A stretch of 64,000 nucleotides of DNA from Oceanobacillus senegalensis (GTDB lineage: Bacteria; Bacillota; Bacilli; Bacillales; Amphibacillaceae), in the NCBI RefSeq assembly GCF_900176885.1, contig NZ_LT839648.1, forward strand, positions 2,234,764-2,298,763, given 5' to 3'. A model generated the notes under the pieces. It was not told where the DNA came from, searched no databases, and worked only from the letters and a program-made list of their open reading frames with translations. How positions within the stretch are numbered: position 1 is the first letter of the stretch; each line of letters begins with the position of its first letter. Shown one piece after another: positions 55,977 to 64,000 of this stretch. The translations under genes were made by a program, and so were the position numbers.

Positions 55977-58565
55977 TTAAGACCAACTTTCCCATTTTCC
56001 ATTCGGGTCAAGGGAAGCTAGGCGAATCCATTCATTTTGTACTTTTTGATAAAATAAAGGATTTTCATCTAACAAACGTACGATATATGATCGTGGTGAT
56101 TGAATCATTACTAACAAACGTATTGGTTCATGATAAGCTTCTGTATCAGATTGCATCACTGATTGCCATGGTAGACCGGTTAATAAATCACTTCCATTCC
56201 CTTGCATTACTCCTATTCCACCTGTTATAGTCTGCGTTGTTTTATTACCACTACCATAATAATGAGGAACTACAGTGGAAGCATAGTATTGGAGGTTAAT
56301 CCATTGTGCAACTGTTACGGGGCCCTGAATAATGCTAGACAATATATCACCATTTCTATCTTGCTCCCAATTATAATTCTGAAGAAAGACTCTTCCATCC
56401 AAATTACAATTTTTTGTAAGCTCCCGTTTCCCGATGATAAAAGCGGCATTCCTTGCCAATCCCCATTCCGGCCGCACCTCACTCCAATCTGCACTTCGCC
56501 GCTTAGCCTCCGAGTTTTTATTTGATAACGACATATCTACCTTTGGTAATTTAGGGACACGTTCAGCACTCGCTTCATCACTAACTACCGGCAAAATGGT
56601 TTGGATCTGTTCAAAAGATTCTTTTGCACTCTCCGAAAGATCCGGAACGTAAAGCCAACGTAATTCATCCATGGATGTAATATGCTCTGCAGCAACAAAC
56701 ACCGTTTCGTTTGGGACCTGAATATCAAGATCTTTTAACCCCTCCCTAACTTGCGGAAGATTACATAAAGATGCCAAAACCCTTGCATTAAATTCACTTG
56801 AGGCACCTCCACAAGCACCACAGTCTAATGATGATGCATATGGATTATTGACACTACGACTGCCATGTCCACATATTACTACGAGGGGAGCAAAGTTATC
56901 TGTTAGTCCCATCGTTTTTAAAGCTTGATAAACATATGACACACGCTCTTCTTTCGTAAATCCAATAGGTAATTCCTCACTCTCCTTCATCGGATTATCT
57001 ATGTGATTAAGTGTGAGCTTAACGTTAGGCTTACGTAAACCCTTTTCTTTAAACGTTCGCATGGCATTGTCAGTATAATTTGGCATAAAACTTTGTGCTA
57101 GTGTTTTTAACGTTAACCAAGGACCACTAATTTCAGGTAACATCAAGCTGGAAAGTAAATCTTGCTTCAGTACTTTAAAACTAGAACTTGGTAAACCAAT
57201 AGCTTCTTTCCGTACGGTATATTGATTTAACTCAGAGTCCGCTATCGTTTCCTTTACCCTTACCTTGGGTTTATTCATAACCGGTAACGATTCATGAGTA
57301 TGGTGACTTCCTAGTTCACAAGTTTCTATTGGTAAACCAAAAAATCCAGCTGTTCCAAATGTCTCAAAAGGTCCTGCTTTCTCCAATTCACGTCGAAAAG
57401 GCTCAGATCGTACATCAATACAAAATACAAATTGCGCTGAAATAGCCCTATCATTGTAACCCTTTTTATATTTAGATAATACCTTCTCTTTTAAATGCTT
57501 TTCATACGTTTTTTCCCACGCTTGGAGCCAAAGATTGCGTTGAACAATTAGATCAAACCTATTTGCTAATACTAACCTATCTTCTTGTTCCGAGGAAGAT
57601 AGCTGTGACCATTCGTTTATTGGCATATTACCCCAATGTAGCCATGAAAGGATCAGGCTTTCAATGAGGTTATCTTCCTTCCTCATTGTAGGTAGAGGTA
57701 GATATGGCTTCACTAACACACTTTCTAATGTGATTCGAACAGCCAAATATTCCATTACTAACTCTTTAGCATTCGATTGTTGTTGTGAATACCAAAGCAT
57801 CATTCCTGCCCATCCAGGTAATGCAAGTAAATGGGATTCTAGATACCCTTTAACATCATCTTGTGAAATATGAAGAGAATTCAATGCATCCGTCAACGCT
57901 TGTTCAGCATCTTGTGGAATCCCTTTAAATTGCTTACGAACTGAGGATTCAATCGTTGGATCATGTATAACTAGGCTTTTCCAGGCTTGGTAAAAACCTT
58001 CTTTACGAAAAGGCATGGACCATAGTGCCTGGGACTTGTCCAAGAAAAGCTTACACCACTTAATCATTTGATAGTTTAGTTCATTCTCTACTGTGCTATC
58101 TCCTAAATTGACTAACCATTGGCTATGGTTTTTTACAATAGAATCATCATGATTCAAGTTAAGAGAACTAAAACGTTTTACTGTATTTTCCAAATCTGAC
58201 TTGTTATAAGATAGTTGCTGTTTCTCATTAAATAACCGGGACCAACAATATTTCTGTTGAACATCTTGCGGAATATGAAGAGATTCTTTATCTAACCATT
58301 CAAGAATACTTTCTCCAAGGAAATTTAAATCAATTTTCCCTTGGTTCCGTGCCAATTGAATGCTAGAATCGTCAGGTAACATATCGATACCACGTATTTC
58401 CTGTAAATAACGAGCAACCTCTTCAAATGGTTTATTTCCCATCCCATCCCACGGATTTCTTGCAGCAAACGTATCGATGGGACCATATGGAGCAATAACT
58501 TCACATGCTAAATCAACCATCTTTTTTAAATCAACTTGCGGACTTCTAACTAATGTTGCTTCCAC
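55977..58565 (-). CDS. dabA: DabA inorganic carbon transporter subunit (DUF2309/YbcC)
   Basis: An 862-residue protein of the DUF2309 family. The zinc site resembling beta-carbonic anhydrase is visible as FCIDVRSEPFRRELE (about residue 378) and VICGHGSRSVNNPYASSLDCGACGG (about residue 560). With DabB it forms an energy-coupled complex that hydrates CO2 unidirectionally to bicarbonate in the cytoplasm. The GTG start overlaps the dabB end by 16 bp after AAAGGAGG. Its length is like B. subtilis YbcC (871). Confidence 0.93.
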   Translation of the reverse strand: MEATLVRSPQVDLKKMVDLACEVIAPYGPIDTFAARNPWDGMGNKPFEEVARYLQEIRGIDMLPDDSSIQLARNQGKIDLNFLGESILEWLDKESLHIPQDVQQKYCWSRLFNEKQQLSYNKSDLENTVKRFSSLNLNHDDSIVKNHSQWLVNLGDSTVENELNYQMIKWCKLFLDKSQALWSMPFRKEGFYQAWKSLVIHDPTIESSVRKQFKGIPQDAEQALTDALNSLHISQDDVKGYLESHLLALPGWAGMMLWYSQQQSNAKELVMEYLAVRITLESVLVKPYLPLPTMRKEDNLIESLILSWLHWGNMPINEWSQLSSSEQEDRLVLANRFDLIVQRNLWLQAWEKTYEKHLKEKVLSKYKKGYNDRAISAQFVFCIDVRSEPFRRELEKAGPFETFGTAGFFGLPIETCELGSHHTHESLPVMNKPKVRVKETIADSELNQYTVRKEAIGLPSSSFKVLKQDLLSSLMLPEISGPWLTLKTLAQSFMPNYTDNAMRTFKEKGLRKPNVKLTLNHIDNPMKESEELPIGFTKEERVSYVYQALKTMGLTDNFAPLVVICGHGSRSVNNPYASSLDCGACGGASSEFNARVLASLCNLPQVREGLKDLDIQVPNETVFVAAEHITSMDELRWLYVPDLSESAKESFEQIQTILPVVSDEASAERVPKLPKVDMSLSNKNSEAKRRSADWSEVRPEWGLARNAAFIIGKRELTKNCNLDGRVFLQNYNWEQDRNGDILSSIIQGPVTVAQWINLQYYASTVVPHYYGSGNKTTQTITGGIGVMQGNGSDLLTGLPWQSVMQSDTEAYHEPIRLLVMIQSPRSYIVRLLDENPLFYQKVQNEWIRLASLDPNGKWESWS

Positions 58566-60097
58566 TTCATTGGACCTCCTTTAGATAGTAATCGAGTCAA
58601 ATAGTATGGATGACTTTCAATAGAGTTATAGTTAGGTTCGCCTAATCGTACCAACCAGAGGTAAATGATGGTGTATAATTTTGATGATTGGCGATACGTT
58701 AACCATATTCCCATTACACCGGCAAATAACAAAAGGATTACCATATAAATAATTGCTGCATTTGTAGGTTGATTTACCATATGTACACTTTCTGCCAACA
58801 AACTTCCAAATAGTTTATGGGTAATCATAAAAAATACACCGGCAAAGACTACCATTAAAACACCTATTAAACTACCAAATCGACCTTTAACTAGTAGGAG
58901 TTGATTCCAAGCAACTTTAAAAGACCAGCCAATGATAATGGCGCTTATTAGATGGTATCCTTGCCAAGAGGCAAACTTCCAGTATCCAACCCCTATTAAA
59001 ATCCCCAAAGCCATACCGAGTATTGCCATATATCTATGAGAATTAGTATTTCTTTCAATATGTGGATGTTCATGATGGATAATGGTTCCAGATCTTAAGA
59101 ATAAAGTAGATTTAAACATGCCATGTAAGACTGCATGTGTAATAGCTGCTACATAAGCTCCTAATGCACATTGAATCAACATAAATCCCATTTGTGCAAT
59201 CGTTGAACCAACTAATTGGCGTTTATAATCAACTTGAACTAACATTATTCCCGTTCCTATTAGAACAGAAATACTAGCAATTATTAATAAAATAAATGGA
59301 GCAGCAGTACCTTTAAATAAAGGCGCAAAATTGGTTAATATAATTCCACCCGCATTCACAATCCCGGCATGCATTACTGCAGAGACTGGAGTAGGAGTTA
59401 CCACAGTGCTTAACAGCCAATTGTGAAATGGCCATTGTGCTGCGGGAATAATAACCGATCCTATAAGGAGTAAACCGATTCCTGTCTTTTCCCATAAAGC
59501 AAGCTGTATTAGATTGTTTTCACTTAAAACAGTTGATAATTGCCAGTTACCAGTAGTTATGGATAACCATAGTATTGTAACAAAAAGAAATAACCAACTG
59601 AGTGCAAATACCTTCCCACTTAATTGTGCAGCCTTTCTAGCAACCTCCCAATCAGAATTTAATCGAATAAGATTAAACAAGACAACTAGTACAAGCCCCC
59701 ATGAAACCAGTAGCATACGACCATCATTACTCAGCCACGCAACTGAACCGGACACTGTTAAAAGGGTTAATAACAAAAAATAATTTCGATATTTAGTATC
59801 ACCGAGCAAATAATAAACTGCATAACGTTGTACAATCAGACCTATAATTTGAACAAAAAACACAACTAACCAAGATAATGTATTAAAGCTCAAGGGACCC
59901 ATTAACAGTTCTTTATTATGGCTGAAAAATAGCGCAAATAAAGCTATTATCGGTGATAAAGCAATAACCCCTATATGTAACCGAACATATTTAAGCGGGA
60001 CTTTTGGATTCAATAAAGATAAGCCGCTTACGGTAGACAGTGAGAACGAAATCAAAAGTAATATTGGAAACACTGTATATTCCAATGAACCTTGCAT
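58550..60097 (-). CDS. dabB: DabB proton/ion-conducting subunit (NuoL/NdhF family)
   Basis: A 515-residue membrane protein of the NADH dehydrogenase subunit 5 / Mrp antiporter family with about fourteen segments. AAQWPFHNWLLSTVVTPTPVSAVMHAGIVNAGG contains the conserved Lys/His-bearing helix area, and STIAQMGFMLIQCALGAYVAAITHAVLHGMFKSTLFLRSG follows. Pairing with dabA, not with Nuo genes, marks it as DabB, which supplies the ion-motive force. It is first in the operon, and the IS element lies directly upstream. Confidence 0.92.
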   Translation of the reverse strand: MQGSLEYTVFPILLLISFSLSTVSGLSLLNPKVPLKYVRLHIGVIALSPIIALFALFFSHNKELLMGPLSFNTLSWLVVFFVQIIGLIVQRYAVYYLLGDTKYRNYFLLLTLLTVSGSVAWLSNDGRMLLVSWGLVLVVLFNLIRLNSDWEVARKAAQLSGKVFALSWLFLFVTILWLSITTGNWQLSTVLSENNLIQLALWEKTGIGLLLIGSVIIPAAQWPFHNWLLSTVVTPTPVSAVMHAGIVNAGGIILTNFAPLFKGTAAPFILLIIASISVLIGTGIMLVQVDYKRQLVGSTIAQMGFMLIQCALGAYVAAITHAVLHGMFKSTLFLRSGTIIHHEHPHIERNTNSHRYMAILGMALGILIGVGYWKFASWQGYHLISAIIIGWSFKVAWNQLLLVKGRFGSLIGVLMVVFAGVFFMITHKLFGSLLAESVHMVNQPTNAAIIYMVILLLFAGVMGIWLTYRQSSKLYTIIYLWLVRLGEPNYNSIESHPYYLTRLLSKGGPMKWKQH

Positions 60098-60171
60098 TAC
60101 AAACCCCCTCCTAATTGATAGTGGAAAACATGGTTTTTCGCATTAACACTAGCTAAAATCGATGTACTTTC

Positions 60172-60179
60172 TAATTCTT
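60172..60179. repeat. Target site duplication, left
   Basis: TAATTCTT, identical to 61555-61562 on the other side of the insertion sequence. Confidence 0.9.
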
Positions 60180-61554
60180 GGTTCTAAGTCAAATGTTGGG
60201 GTGGGGCTATTAGCTCCTACCCCTTTAACCTATTGAATTGGCTACGGATTTAAATTGATGGTGTAATAATACCCTTAATCTCAATCGATCATATCTCTTG
60301 AATCCAAAGGCATTTCTCTTGATAACCTTTGTTTGATTATTCAATCCTTCAATAAACCCATTACTATACCCAAAGGCAAAGCTGTTCAATATTTCAGGTT
60401 GCCAATTTTGTAGCGTCTGTATCGCTTTTTCAAATTCCTCTAAACCCGCATCTTTTACTTGCGTATAAAACTGATACAGCCCTTCTTTAACCTCTTTCAT
60501 ATTATCTTTTCCTATTTTCTTTGCTTCTTCAAACCAAGTTCGATAAGATTCTTTTAACCCATAAGCTGTTCTCAAATCTTCTGATAACCCTAAATATCTT
60601 TCTAAGTACCAATGTTGTTTTGCGCTAAGGGCTTCATAATGCTTATAAAATACATGCTTCATTCGCTTGCACTTTTTACGATCATAAGGGTGGAATTCTT
60701 TTTGAACTCGTCTTCGCACACGTTCGAGTGCCCAATAAATATAACGACAGAAATGAAATCGATCCGCTATAATAATAGGATTCCCCAATGCTTGTTGAAC
60801 AGCTGATTTAAAGCTATGACTCATATCCATAATGACTATTTCTACTTTTTCTCCCTTTTCCTGTAGATACTTTTTCACCGTTTTTACGGACCGATCAGGA
60901 AGAATATCCAAAGGCTCACCTGTCTCACCATTACCGATAATGGTTTGATATTTACCTTTATTTGTATCGCCCTTATATTCATCGATCGCTATTACCCGTG
61001 GCAGAGCTTTAACCTCACGTAATTTACCAGCTGATACGTTATCAAAACGTCGCATAGCTGTATTGGATGACGTATGAAATTGGGCAGCAGTATCCTTGAA
61101 ATTCTTCCCCTTTATCACTCGAAAACCTAACGCCTGATTCCATTCCACCGTATGTCGCTGATAACGATAGACAATATTATTGTTTTCTACAAACCTCTTT
61201 CCACACTCACACCTATAACGACGCTTACGATAAAAAATATAGGTTCTACGTTCAAACAATTTTAAATGCTGAATTTTTTGCACTCGATAATCATGAATAC
61301 GCTCTGTTATCTCCCCACAAGAAGGGCATTTATGAGGTTTTTTTGGCAACTGAACATGAATATGAAAGGATCCCTCTATCTCCTCTGTTTTCGTTATTTT
61401 CATTTCTTCTAATCCAGGTAATTTCATGTTAAAATACATATACACGCAACTCCTATCCACTTGTTTCTCGTCAATTCAAGTTTAAAGGATATAGGAGCTT
61501 GCGTGTTTTTTTATGCTTAAATTTTATTAAAACCCCAACATATATTTTAGAGCC
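60180..61554 (-). mobile_element. Complete ISL3-family insertion sequence
   Basis: The 1375-bp element is bounded by 23-bp imperfect inverted repeats: GGTTCTAAGTCAAATGTTGG (left, 60180) and the complement of ...CAACATATATTTTAGAGCC (right, ending 61554), 18 of 23 positions matching. Both ends are flanked by the same 8 bp, TAATTCTT, the duplication length typical of ISL3. It carries one full-length transposase. A small hairpin, GGTGGGG...CCTACCCC (60201-60223), lies between the transposase stop and the left end. It separates dabB from its original upstream region. Confidence 0.93.
60225..61439 (-). CDS. ISL3-family transposase
   Basis: A 404-residue DDE transposase. The N-terminus has a zinc finger (CPSCGE...CECGK, about residues 30-78) and HTH, and the catalytic core shows AIDEYKGD (Asp), MDMSHSF (Asp) and FIEGLNNQTK (Glu). 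No frameshift is seen, so it may be active. The ATG at 61439 follows AGGAG; the frame opens at a GTG seven codons earlier. Confidence 0.93.
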   Translation of the reverse strand: MYFNMKLPGLEEMKITKTEEIEGSFHIHVQLPKKPHKCPSCGEITERIHDYRVQKIQHLKLFERRTYIFYRKRRYRCECGKRFVENNNIVYRYQRHTVEWNQALGFRVIKGKNFKDTAAQFHTSSNTAMRRFDNVSAGKLREVKALPRVIAIDEYKGDTNKGKYQTIIGNGETGEPLDILPDRSVKTVKKYLQEKGEKVEIVIMDMSHSFKSAVQQALGNPIIIADRFHFCRYIYWALERVRRRVQKEFHPYDRKKCKRMKHVFYKHYEALSAKQHWYLERYLGLSEDLRTAYGLKESYRTWFEEAKKIGKDNMKEVKEGLYQFYTQVKDAGLEEFEKAIQTLQNWQPEILNSFAFGYSNGFIEGLNNQTKVIKRNAFGFKRYDRLRLRVLLHHQFKSVANSIG

Positions 61555-61562
61555 TAATTCTT
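61555..61562. repeat. Target site duplication, right
   Basis: TAATTCTT, identical to 60172-60179. Confidence 0.9.
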
Positions 61563-61593
61563 TAACTAGTTTGCTTTCTTAAGGAAAATAAAA

Positions 61594-61650
61594 AAACCGA
61601 CAATTTTATAATTAATGGTTTTTCCCATTAACTAAGAAAATTGTCGGTTT
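61594..61650. terminator. Long hairpin, possible bidirectional terminator
   Basis: AAACCGACAATTTT pairs exactly with AAAATTGTCGGTTT; inside, TTAATGG pairs with CCATTAA. A-rich and T-containing flanks suit termination on either strand, but no gene obviously ends here now that the IS intervenes. It could also be a small hairpin repeat. Confidence 0.5.
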
Positions 61651-61930
61651 ACTTTTAACTAATAAAATATTTTTTAAAAGTCTACCATTATAAACTATAT
61701 TAGCACGATGTAAATACAACTAGTTCAAATAGAATTACTTTTTCATAAACTCAAGATGAATTGAATTGATGCTAAAGAATACTATGACTAAAATTTATAC
61801 CTATAAGAATAACTAATATTTAATAAAATGTCAAGCCACTAAAACGGAAAAATTTGAAACATTCCGTTATACAACAATTTAATATATTACTTCACTTACT
61901 TACTAACCTTTATCAATTAACATACCATAC

Positions 61931-61945
61931 GTTCTAAGTCAAATG
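61931..61945 (+). other. 15-bp copy of the IS left-end sequence
   Basis: GTTCTAAGTCAAATG is identical to positions 60181-60195 inside the left inverted repeat of the ISL3 element, in the same orientation, but lies outside the element. Confidence 0.45.
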
Positions 61946-61956
61946 AAGATGTCTTA

Positions 61957-61985
61957 TCATATTTTTGCTTATTCTTCGCATACTA
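61957..61985 (+). promoter_or_regulatory. Sigma-G-type forespore promoter of the ger operon
   Basis: CATACTA (61979-61985) equals the sigma-G -10 consensus; TCATA 17 bp upstream is an acceptable -35. Transcription would start near 61992, about 30 nt before the ATG at 62021, which supports that start. Confidence 0.6.
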
Positions 61986-62020
61986 AACCAATAACGCTTG
62001 ACTATGCGGAGGATCTCATT

Positions 62021-63523
62021 ATGAAAAGAAGTCAATTTAATAAAAATCGAAATATCTTCCCATTAAAAATAGAGGAATTTGAGAAAATATTAAAATCGGA
62101 ATTTCCGAGTAATCCCGATCTTAGCATCTCCATATATGAAAAACAAAATAAAAAGGTGATTGTGTTTTATATTGCTTACCAAGTCGAAGGGGATAAAGTA
62201 GAGGAATTTTTATTAGAGCCATTACTAGATGAAAAGTTGGAATGGACAAATCAAAGTATTTTAAATAATATCCCTTTAGGTAGTGGTAAAACTGTTGAAA
62301 AGCTAAATGATATTCTGAAAAAACTTTTAATTGGCGGCGTATTTATCTATATTGAAGGAGAAAATACGGTCGTTGAGTACTTAATATCCAAAAAGGAAAA
62401 GCGTGCCTTACAACAATCCGAAACAGAATCGGTAGTACTAGGTCCAAAAATTGGTTTTACCGAATCCATGGTGACCAATCTAAATATTATTCGCTGGACC
62501 ATTAGGTCAAAAGATCTTGTATTAGAGAAATACATGATTGGAGAGAGGGAGCCTCGTGAAGTCCGTCTTATTTACTTAAAATCCGTTGCCAATAAGACCG
62601 ATATTAACACGTTTAGACAAAGGTTAGAGGAATTAGAAATTGATGTGGTAGATGATAGTTCTGTTTTATTACAGTATTTAGAGGATTCGTCCCTGACTAT
62701 ATTTCCACAGTTTTTGACAACCGAATTACCGGATCGGTTCAGCTATGATATTAACAGAGGAAGAATCGGGGTATTAGTGGAAAACAGTCCAACCGCACTC
62801 ATTGCTCCGACTACTTTTTTTAGTTTTTTTGAATCTACGGAAGACCTGTACATGCGGTGGAATGTTGGTAGTTTTTTGAGACTTTTACGGTTTATCTCCT
62901 TTTTTCTCTCAACGGTTTTCACTCCACTTTATGTGGCTGCCGTTACATTTCATTATGAAATCATTCCAACTCCATTATTAATTAATCTAGGAGAGTCAAG
63001 GGCTGCTGTGCCATTTCCTCCTATACTCGAAGCTTTGTTCCTAGAGCTTATGATTGAATTATTACGAGAGTCTGGTGCAAGGTTACCAACTAAAATTGGT
63101 CAAACGATTGGTATTGTTGGTGGTGTTGTCGTTGGAACTGCTGCCGTGCAAGCAGGGATTACAAGTAATGTGCTAATTATATTTGTCGCCTTAAGTGCCT
63201 TAGCATCTTTTACTGCACCGAATTATTTAATGGGTACTACGGCAAGAGTCATCCGATTTCCTTTGATTATACTAGGAGGACTACTTGGTCTAGTCGGGCT
63301 CATATATGGAGTAAGTTTTCTCATTATCCATTTATTAAGGCTAACATCTCTTGGTAGACCCTATCTTTCCCCACTGTATCCAATTGTGTGGGAAGATTTT
63401 AATAAAGTTTTTTTCCGATTACCAGCCAGCTATCAAAACAAGCGCTTTAAGTCTTACCGTCCTAAAGATTTAATCCGTTACAGAAAAGAGAAGTCTACCA
63501 AGAAAAAAGATATTGATGAGTAG
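62021..63523 (+). CDS. GerA-family spore germinant receptor A subunit
   Basis: A 500-residue protein with a soluble N-terminal domain (about residues 1-240, including FPSNPDLSISIY) and a membrane half with ENSPTALIAPTTFFSFFESTEDLYMRW, IPTPLLINLGESRAAVPFPPILEALFLELMIELLRESGARLP and GQTIGIVGGVVVGTAAVQAGI, all GerA hallmarks. The ATG nine bases after GGAGGATC is chosen; an upstream ATG at 61943 precedes the inferred sigma-G start. It forms the receptor with GerB and GerC subunits in the spore inner membrane. Confidence 0.92.
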   Translation: MKRSQFNKNRNIFPLKIEEFEKILKSEFPSNPDLSISIYEKQNKKVIVFYIAYQVEGDKVEEFLLEPLLDEKLEWTNQSILNNIPLGSGKTVEKLNDILKKLLIGGVFIYIEGENTVVEYLISKKEKRALQQSETESVVLGPKIGFTESMVTNLNIIRWTIRSKDLVLEKYMIGEREPREVRLIYLKSVANKTDINTFRQRLEELEIDVVDDSSVLLQYLEDSSLTIFPQFLTTELPDRFSYDINRGRIGVLVENSPTALIAPTTFFSFFESTEDLYMRWNVGSFLRLLRFISFFLSTVFTPLYVAAVTFHYEIIPTPLLINLGESRAAVPFPPILEALFLELMIELLRESGARLPTKIGQTIGIVGGVVVGTAAVQAGITSNVLIIFVALSALASFTAPNYLMGTTARVIRFPLIILGGLLGLVGLIYGVSFLIIHLLRLTSLGRPYLSPLYPIVWEDFNKVFFRLPASYQNKRFKSYRPKDLIRYRKEKSTKKKDIDE

Positions 63524-63531
63524 GTGGATGT

Positions 63532-64000
63532 ATGGATATTAATGTGAAAATGAAGAAAAACCTACAAATACGTGCTTTTTATTTGTTTTTTGTTTTAAGT
63601 TCCATTCAACTAGGGGTAGGGATTATGGGATTTCCAAGAATCGTTTATCAAGAAGCCCTGCAAGATTCTTGGATTTCCATCCTCATTGCCTTCCTTTATA
63701 TTGTTGCTGTTATTATCGTTATGCTAGCGATACTTAAACAATATAAAAATGCTGATATTTATGGTATTCAAGTGGATATTTTTGGAAAATGGTTAGGTAA
63801 GATTCTGGGTTCTGTTTATATCCTTTATTTTGGTTTAACCTTATTCTCTGTTCTCATCACGTATATGGAAGTTATAAGGGTCTTTATCTTTCCTACTATT
63901 AGTAATTTTTCGTTGGGGGTCCTACTCTTATCATTACTTATTTATAGTGTTAAAGGAGGAATTCGCGTCATTGTCGGAGTTTGTGTCCTTTTCTTTTTTA
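63532..64000 (+). CDS. GerB-family germinant receptor subunit, 3' end outside window
   Basis: The frame opens at ATG after TAGGTGGATGT, eight bases after the A-subunit stop. It reads QIRAFYLFFVLSSIQLGVGI then MGFPRIVYQEALQDSWISIL, the start of GerAB/spore permease proteins (APC superfamily, ten segments). 156 codons are visible with no stop. It binds germinants and is co-transcribed with the A subunit. Confidence 0.92.
   Translation, partial: MDINVKMKKNLQIRAFYLFFVLSSIQLGVGIMGFPRIVYQEALQDSWISILIAFLYIVAVIIVMLAILKQYKNADIYGIQVDIFGKWLGKILGSVYILYFGLTLFSVLITYMEVIRVFIFPTISNFSLGVLLLSLLIYSVKGGIRVIVGVCVLFFF

Overview
The window is low-GC Firmicutes chromosome, most like a halotolerant, spore-forming member of the Bacillaceae (Oceanobacillus/Virgibacillus type). 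This rests on purine-rich Shine-Dalgarno sites with many TTG/GTG starts, three alpha/beta SASP genes, GerA/GerB, YhaL, YhcN and YjcZ sporulation proteins, a complete glycine-betaine OpuA importer and very acidic exported proteins. Much of the gene order matches the Bacillus subtilis yhfI-hem-yhg-yha-yhe region (yhfI, yhfH, hemY, hemH, hemE, hmoB, yhaA, ecsB, ecsA, hit, trpP, yhaH, yhaI, yhaJ, prsA, yhaL, yhaM, yhaN, yhaO, yhzD, yheA, ssp, nhaC), with local insertions.

Layout: 1-5.6 kb holds a metallo-beta-lactamase-fold protein, YhfH, the coproporphyrin-branch haem operon hemE-hemH-hemY and a divergent HmoB haem monooxygenase behind a PerR-like operator. 5.6-8.7 kb has a disulphide-bond pair (BdbC plus a thioredoxin), a PAP2 phosphatase and an M20 amidohydrolase. 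8.8-13.5 kb has ecsAB, hit, trpP and yhaH. Between ecsA and hit lie two tandem ~405-bp copies of a structured, terminator-ended non-coding RNA candidate. 13.6-17.5 kb is opuA(A,B,C) divergent from a GbsR-type regulator, with a 34-bp perfect palindrome between them. 17.5-32.6 kb carries yhaI, yhaJ, prsA, yhaL, yhaM, a PepSY protein, a second GbsR-like regulator, yhaN/yhaO, yhzD, yheA, msmX, three SASPs and fumC. 33-46.4 kb holds a Zn-dependent phospholipase-like protein, transporters (UMF1, CDF, AzlCD, NhaC behind a T-box), a CNNM/CBS protein, a BtuF-like protein, map and an ABC exporter. 46.5-53.9 kb has dispersed repeats, YjcZ, an SDR, an M20 dipeptidase, YhcN, YhdB, sigI-rsgI and a trypsin-like protease. 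54.2-60.1 kb is an inorganic-carbon module: beta-carbonic anhydrase, then dabB-dabA-ybcI and a zinc-ligand-free carbonic-anhydrase paralogue. 60.2-61.6 kb is an intact ISL3-family insertion sequence with 8-bp target duplications. The window ends in a gerA-type germinant receptor operon.

The most striking unexplained element is the tandem ncRNA pair at 10.88-11.71 kb. Each copy has a long closing helix joining its ends, three hairpins spaced exactly 56 nt apart presenting the same AAATGAG loop, two further hairpins and a Rho-independent terminator. Other items worth attention are the degenerate carbonic anhydrase in the DAB operon, the 34-bp operator-like palindrome, a probable tyrosine T-box in front of an NhaC-family antiporter, nested inverted repeats upstream of hemE, and several families of dispersed hairpin repeats. 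All family assignments are by recognition of motifs and order; no database search was run.
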